From NCBI GenBank assembly GCA_040377825.1, contig JBEINZ010000118.1, positions 1 to 9,402 on the forward strand: a stretch of DNA of 9,402 bases, given 5' to 3'. Source of the DNA: JBEINZ01 sp040377825 (GTDB taxonomy: Bacteria > Pseudomonadota > Alphaproteobacteria > Rhizobiales > Ancalomicrobiaceae). Shown piece by piece: positions 6,128 to 9,402 of this stretch. The position numbers were made by a program, and so were the translations under genes. Each line of letters begins with the position of its first letter. The stretch's first letter is position 1. A model generated the notes under the pieces. It was not told the origin of the DNA, searched no databases, and saw only the letters and a list, made by a program, of their open reading frames with translations.

Positions 6128-6979
6128 TCAGGCCAAGACCGGTTCGCGGGTGTCGAAGGTCATCGTGAAGTCGAGCATCGCGCCGTCGAGGCCGGTCGGA
6201 CGGTAAAGCCGGTCGAGTTCGATCGTCGTCCCGCTGACCGCGAAGCGATGGCCGCGGCCGGTTTGCAGCGCGACGCGGGCGCCGGGTTCGGGGTCCAGCA
6301 TCGGGCAGACGGGCAGGGGGACGCCGAATTTCAGGAAATGGGAGATGTCCCAATCCTCGATGTCGCCGTCGATTGAAACCACCATCCAGCAATGGCCGGG
6401 CAGGTAGCGCACCGGGCCGGGCGCGGCGTCGGCGATTTGCTTGGCGGAGACCCAGGCGCCGGCGACGTAGCTCGCGCCAATGCCGACAACACAGAGCGCG
6501 GCGACGGCGTAGCTATGGATGTCGACGCAGCTTCCGGTCTGCGCGTCGCACACATCGAGCGCCGGCAGCGCGTCGAGGCCGGCGCCGAGATAAGTGTCGG
6601 GGTGGTCGTAGGTGAACACATCCGCCACATGGGCGACGATGCGCTCGAGCTTCGCGCGCGGCGTCGAAAGATCGGCCGTCAGCGATTTGGCGAGGTCGGC
6701 GAGCGCGGGGGAGGGGCGCAGCCACGACGTATTGATCGGCTGGAAGATGCGAGCGGCCTCGCGCGCGCCGTCAGCCGGAGGGAAATCATAGGCGACGCGA
6801 ACCGGACCGTATCCATCGGCGCCGATCAGGATTGCCTCTTGGCCCGTGTTCACGGCGGTCGATCGCTCGATAATCCGTCCGCCTTGAAGCGAGATCGTGG
6901 CGGGGCCTTGATGGCGCGTGATCGGCGGCACCGGCATGAGGAACGGCTGGTCGGTCGACACTTCGAACGTGAGTTGCAT
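6128..6979 (-). CDS. Transglutaminase-like cysteine-protease-fold protein
   Basis: This 283-aa protein has a beta-rich N-terminal region (about 1-70) followed by a transglutaminase-like core. The catalytic set appears intact: Cys151 in GSCVDIHSYAVAAL, His196 in LPGHCWMVV, and Asp209 or Asp211 in EDWDISH. Typical features before the core are the helix LADLAKSLTADLSTPRAKLERIVAHVADVF (about 93-122) and YDHPDTY. I see no signal peptide, so it is probably cytoplasmic. Bacterial members are mostly peptidases or amidases, or are uncharacterised; substrate cannot be deduced. The start ATG at 6979 is supported by a good GGAGG eight bases upstream (minus strand over 6988-6992). The strong hairpin at 7056-7095 separates it from the TIM-barrel gene, which suggests its own promoter in roughly 6993-7055. 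dpaL follows 88 bp later and may be co-transcribed. Confidence 0.85.
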   Translation of the reverse strand: MQLTFEVSTDQPFLMPVPPITRHQGPATISLQGGRIIERSTAVNTGQEAILIGADGYGPVRVAYDFPPADGAREAARIFQPINTSWLRPSPALADLAKSLTADLSTPRAKLERIVAHVADVFTYDHPDTYLGAGLDALPALDVCDAQTGSCVDIHSYAVAALCVVGIGASYVAGAWVSAKQIADAAPGPVRYLPGHCWMVVSIDGDIEDWDISHFLKFGVPLPVCPMLDPEPGARVALQTGRGHRFAVSGTTIELDRLYRPTGLDGAMLDFTMTFDTREPVLA

Positions 6980-6987
6980 GGCGGTCC

Positions 6988-6992
6988 CCTCC
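6988..6992 (-). promoter_or_regulatory. Ribosome-binding site of the transglutaminase-like gene
   Basis: GGAGG on the minus strand, eight bases before the ATG at 6979, is the clearest Shine-Dalgarno sequence in the window and fixes the start of this gene. Confidence 0.7.
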
Positions 6993-7055
6993 GATCGGGT
7001 GATGGCGGTTCGGTCGATCGGGCCTTGCCGCGAAGACGTATCGTGTACGGCGTAA

Positions 7056-7095
7056 GAGGGCGGCAGCCGATCGAGCCGGATCGGATGCCGCCCTC
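7056..7095 (-). terminator. Hairpin terminator after the TIM-barrel gene
   Basis: The 10-base arms GAGGGCGGCA (7056-7065) and TGCCGCCCTC (7086-7095) are perfect complements. Inside them CCGATC (7067-7072) pairs with GATCGG (7079-7084), giving a 16-bp interrupted stem. It begins seven bases past the stop codon of the TIM-barrel gene on the minus strand. Only two T residues follow, so it is a strong stem with a weak U-tract, as is common in GC-rich alphaproteobacteria. Confidence 0.65.
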
Positions 7096-7101
7096 AAGCG
7101 A

Positions 7102-7932
7102 TTATTCGGCGATGCCGAGCGATACCAGATGATTGACGCCCTTCATCAGGTTCGGCTGGTCGCGCACTTCTAGTACCAGCCGGGGCTCGACTTCGAGCAT
7201 GGAAACGGCATGGAAGACGGATTCCCAACGCACGGTGCCTTGGCCGGGCAGCCAGTGGCGGTCGGCATGGCCGTCGGCGTCCTGGATATGGACGTGGTTC
7301 AGCAATTCGCCGGCCGCGACGACGAAATAGTCGACCGGCGGGGCGCCGGTGGAGCCATGGGCGTAGTGGGCGTGTCCGGTGTCGATGGAGACGCGCACAG
7401 CCGGGCTGTTGAAGGACTTCACGAGATCGACACGGATATGGGGATCCTTGTCCTCGATATTCTCGACGACGAGCACGCAGCCCATGTCTTCGGCGCGCTT
7501 CACGGCTTCGCCGATCGTCTCGTGGACACGCTCGATGACGCCAGCGCGCGAGCCGGCATTGTTGTCGAGGTTGTTGAAGTCCCAGGTCGTGTAGGGCGAA
7601 TGGATGACCATCTGATTGGCGCCGACCGCCTCGCAGACGTCAAGGCCCTGCATCATGCGCTTCTTCACGACGGTGCGCACGTCCGGATCTATGGAGGCGA
7701 TCTGGAAGCCCCAGAACGGGCCGTGGATGCCGAGGCGGCCGGTATAGCCGTCGAGCAGCTTCTTGATGCGGTCGGCCATCGGATGCCAATCGCCGTTCAG
7801 AACGTCGGCGGAATAGAAATCCTGCAGCTCAAGATCGCGCTGCTTATCGAGAATCCAATCGCGATGAAGCTCAAGATTAGACACAGTGAGGGCGGCGCCG
7901 AGGACCGGGCGCTTTTTGCTGGATACAGGCAT
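7102..7932 (-). CDS. Sugar phosphate isomerase/epimerase-like TIM-barrel protein
   Basis: This 276-aa protein belongs to the xylose-isomerase-like TIM-barrel family (AP endonuclease family 2 fold), whose members isomerise or epimerise sugars and related polyols with a divalent metal. Metal or substrate residues expected at strand ends are visible: His70 in IHGPF, His111 in VIHSPY, Glu157 in VVENIED, Asp184 and His187 in SIDTGHAHYAH, His215 in HVHIQDADG, His226, and Glu255 in VLEVRD. The LPGQGTVRW loop (228-236) matches the family GxG turn. Length is usual for the family, with no signal peptide. The ATG at 7932 has AAGG eight bases upstream. It stands as a probable single-gene unit between the hairpin at 8050-8074 and the terminator at 7056-7095. 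The specific substrate is unknown. A role in DNA repair as an endonuclease IV is unlikely because its additional zinc ligands and sequence signatures are not seen. Confidence 0.85.
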   Translation of the reverse strand: MPVSSKKRPVLGAALTVSNLELHRDWILDKQRDLELQDFYSADVLNGDWHPMADRIKKLLDGYTGRLGIHGPFWGFQIASIDPDVRTVVKKRMMQGLDVCEAVGANQMVIHSPYTTWDFNNLDNNAGSRAGVIERVHETIGEAVKRAEDMGCVLVVENIEDKDPHIRVDLVKSFNSPAVRVSIDTGHAHYAHGSTGAPPVDYFVVAAGELLNHVHIQDADGHADRHWLPGQGTVRWESVFHAVSMLEVEPRLVLEVRDQPNLMKGVNHLVSLGIAE

Positions 7933-8049
7933 GGAGTTTACCTTACGGCAGGAGGGAGAGTCGCGTTACGTTTCTCGCCGAGGGTCTTGTCAGTCGGATG
8001 ACGGCCGGGCGGGAAATGCACGAGAGCGATTCCTTGAGCCAGTCCTTTT

Positions 8050-8074
8050 CGTTCGGATCGTTTCGATCCGAACG
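8050..8074 (-). terminator. Perfect 11-bp hairpin after mfd (possible terminator)
   Basis: CGTTCGGATCG (8050-8060) and CGATCCGAACG (8064-8074) are perfect complements around a 3-base loop, extendable by one more pair at 8049/8075. It begins 11 bases past the mfd stop codon on the minus strand and lies in the 152-bp gap before the TIM-barrel gene. An A-run, not a T-run, follows on the minus strand. It is therefore not a textbook intrinsic terminator, and may instead be a 3'-end stabilising stem or a dyad operator. Confidence 0.5.
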
Positions 8075-8084
8075 AGACAGCCTG

Positions 8085-9402
8085 CTAGCGACGTTTGCCC
8101 TTGCCGATGCTCGCCAGCGACGGGTAGCGCCCGCGTGGGGTCGGCGCTTGCGGGGCTGGCGGCGGGGTCGGCTTGAGGTTCAGCGGTTTCGTTGCCGCGA
8201 CGATCGGCGGCGCGCCGGGTTCGGCCTTGCCTTCGGCGATCCGCACGAGCTGCATGAGGACGACGGCGGAGCCTTTCAGGCGATCGTCCGCGCCCGGCCA
8301 ATCGCGCGACAGGACGATGCGTTGGTCTGGGCGGATCTTGGCGAGCGAGCCCTGCTCGCCGATCCAGCGCACCAGACCGACGGGATTGGCGAAGACGCCG
8401 CTGCGGAACGCGATGACGACGCCCTTCGGGCCGGCGTCGATCTTTTCCACATTGGCGCGCCGGCACAGCGACTTGATGTAGACGATCTTCAAAAGCTGCT
8501 CGACTTCCTCCGGGAGCGCGCCGAACCGGTCGATCATCTCCGCGCCGAACGCGTCGATTGCTTCCGTTGTGTCGAGATCGGCGAGCCGGCGGTAGAGCCC
8601 AAGCCGCAGATCGAGATCCGCGACATAGCTGTCCGGGATCAGCACGGGCGTTCCGACGGTGATCTGCGGCGACCAGCGCTCGTCGGTGTCGGTCTCCTCG
8701 CCGCCGGCTTTCAACGAAGCAACGGCCTCTTCCAGCATCTGCTGATAAAGCTCGTAGCCGACTTCCTTGATATGGCCGGACTGTTCATCGCCGAGCAGAT
8801 TGCCGGCGCCGCGAATATCGAGATCGTGCGAGGCGAGTTGGAAGCCCGCGCCGAGATTTTCCAGCGATTGCAGCACTTTCAGTCGCCGCTCGGCGGTCGC
8901 GGTCAGGCGCCGGTCGGCGGGCACGGTGAAAAGCGCGTAGGCGCGGATCTTGGCGCGTCCGACGCGCCCGCGCAGCTGATAGAGCTGGGCGAGGCCGAAC
9001 ATGTCGGCGCGATGGACAATCAGCGTGTTGGCGCTCGGAATATCGAGGCCGGATTCGACGATGGTGGTGGAGAGAAGAACATCGAATTTGCCGTCGTAAA
9101 AGGCGTTCATGACGTCGTCGAGCTCGCCCGGCGGCATTTGCCCATGCGCGACCGCGACCTTCACCTCCGGCACGGCTTCCTTCAAGAACTCCATCCGTTC
9201 GGCAAGATCGGCGATGCGCGGAACGACGTAGAACGACTTGCCGCCGCGATAATGCTCGCGCAAAAGCGCCTCGCGAACCGTTAGTGGATCGAATGGCGAC
9301 ACGAAGGTGCGCACCGCGAGCCGGTCGACCGGCGGCGTGGCGATGACGGAGAGTTCGCGCACCCCGGTCAGGGCGAGTTGCAGCGTGCGCGGAATGGGGG
9401 TA
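8085..9402 (-). CDS. mfd: Transcription-repair coupling factor Mfd (C-terminal part)
   Basis: Mfd is the ATP-dependent translocase that removes RNA polymerase stalled at DNA lesions and recruits UvrA. Only the last ~438 codons are in the window. The frame is open to the right edge, where it reads TPIPRTLQLALTG directly into VRELSVIATPP, as expected for Mfd; the internal GTG at 9362 is therefore not a start. Visible in order: helicase motif IV region VAVAHGQM; motif V LLSTTIVESGLDIPSANT; motif VI LYQLRGRVGR; the relay segment DLDIRGAGNLLGDEQSGHI with GYELYQQMLEEAV; and the C-terminal TRCF domain (ITVGTPVLIPDSYVADLDLRLGLYRRLADL to about VRIAEG). That domain in other species binds UvrB-homology elements and keeps Mfd inactive. 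The final ~45 residues form a Pro/Lys-rich tail ending KGKRR, beyond the conserved domain. All visible parts are intact. Confidence 0.97.
   Translation of the reverse strand, partial: TPIPRTLQLALTGVRELSVIATPPVDRLAVRTFVSPFDPLTVREALLREHYRGGKSFYVVPRIADLAERMEFLKEAVPEVKVAVAHGQMPPGELDDVMNAFYDGKFDVLLSTTIVESGLDIPSANTLIVHRADMFGLAQLYQLRGRVGRAKIRAYALFTVPADRRLTATAERRLKVLQSLENLGAGFQLASHDLDIRGAGNLLGDEQSGHIKEVGYELYQQMLEEAVASLKAGGEETDTDERWSPQITVGTPVLIPDSYVADLDLRLGLYRRLADLDTTEAIDAFGAEMIDRFGALPEEVEQLLKIVYIKSLCRRANVEKIDAGPKGVVIAFRSGVFANPVGLVRWIGEQGSLAKIRPDQRIVLSRDWPGADDRLKGSAVVLMQLVRIAEGKAEPGAPPIVAATKPLNLKPTPPPAPQAPTPRGRYPSLASIGKGKRR

Noticed and set aside
6392..7132. Plus-strand frame of 246 codons opposite the transglutaminase-like gene
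   Set aside because: It runs opposite the catalytic core and across the terminator hairpin, with no recognisable domain.
7210..8001. Plus-strand frame of 263 codons opposite the TIM-barrel gene
   Set aside because: It is antisense to a gene with conserved metal-binding residues and gives a low-complexity product; composition alone explains the open frame.
7998..9284. Long plus-strand reading frame (428 codons) opposite mfd
   Set aside because: It is the antisense shadow of a well-recognised mfd reading frame in GC-rich DNA; its protein is Arg/Ala/Asp-rich without any known motif.

Overview
The window looks like a chromosomal segment of a high-GC alphaproteobacterium, most likely of the order Hyphomicrobiales (Rhizobiales). 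The genus cannot be fixed from the sequence. The grounds are the very GC-rich core genes, the style of the RlmB and Mfd proteins, and a degenerate intergenic repeat of the 'GGATGAGGG' type that I associate with that order. Every gene I can support is on the minus strand, so the biological order runs from right to left.

Right part (9402 to 3990), core chromosome: the C-terminal part of mfd (transcription-repair coupling factor, cut by the window edge); a xylose-isomerase-like TIM-barrel protein; a transglutaminase-like protein with an intact Cys-His-Asp set; a diaminopropionate ammonia-lyase (dpaL); and rlmB (23S rRNA 2'-O-ribose methyltransferase). A strong hairpin lies between mfd and the TIM-barrel gene, and another follows the TIM-barrel gene. 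The block is therefore probably several transcription units, not one operon.

Middle (3989 to 3330): a roughly 590-bp gene-free stretch holding degenerate palindromic repeats, a large GC-rich inverted repeat and a 14-bp direct repeat, then a tRNA-Thr(UGU) gene.

Left part (3202 to 325): a compact, visibly less GC-rich three-gene operon beginning just downstream of the 3' end of tRNA-Thr. It encodes a DUF262 (ParB/Srx-fold) protein, a HEPN protein with an R-x4-H ribonuclease motif (resembling the MAE_28990/MAE_18760 family), and a C5 cytosine DNA methyltransferase. Both junctions are 4-base ATGA overlaps, so the three proteins are probably made in coupled amounts. No classical restriction endonuclease is present. 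I read this as a restriction-modification-like or abortive-infection defence cassette in a tRNA-associated accessory position, and it is the most interesting item in the window. Positions 1 to 324 hold no gene I can support but contain a clear G-quadruplex-type motif close to where base composition changes.
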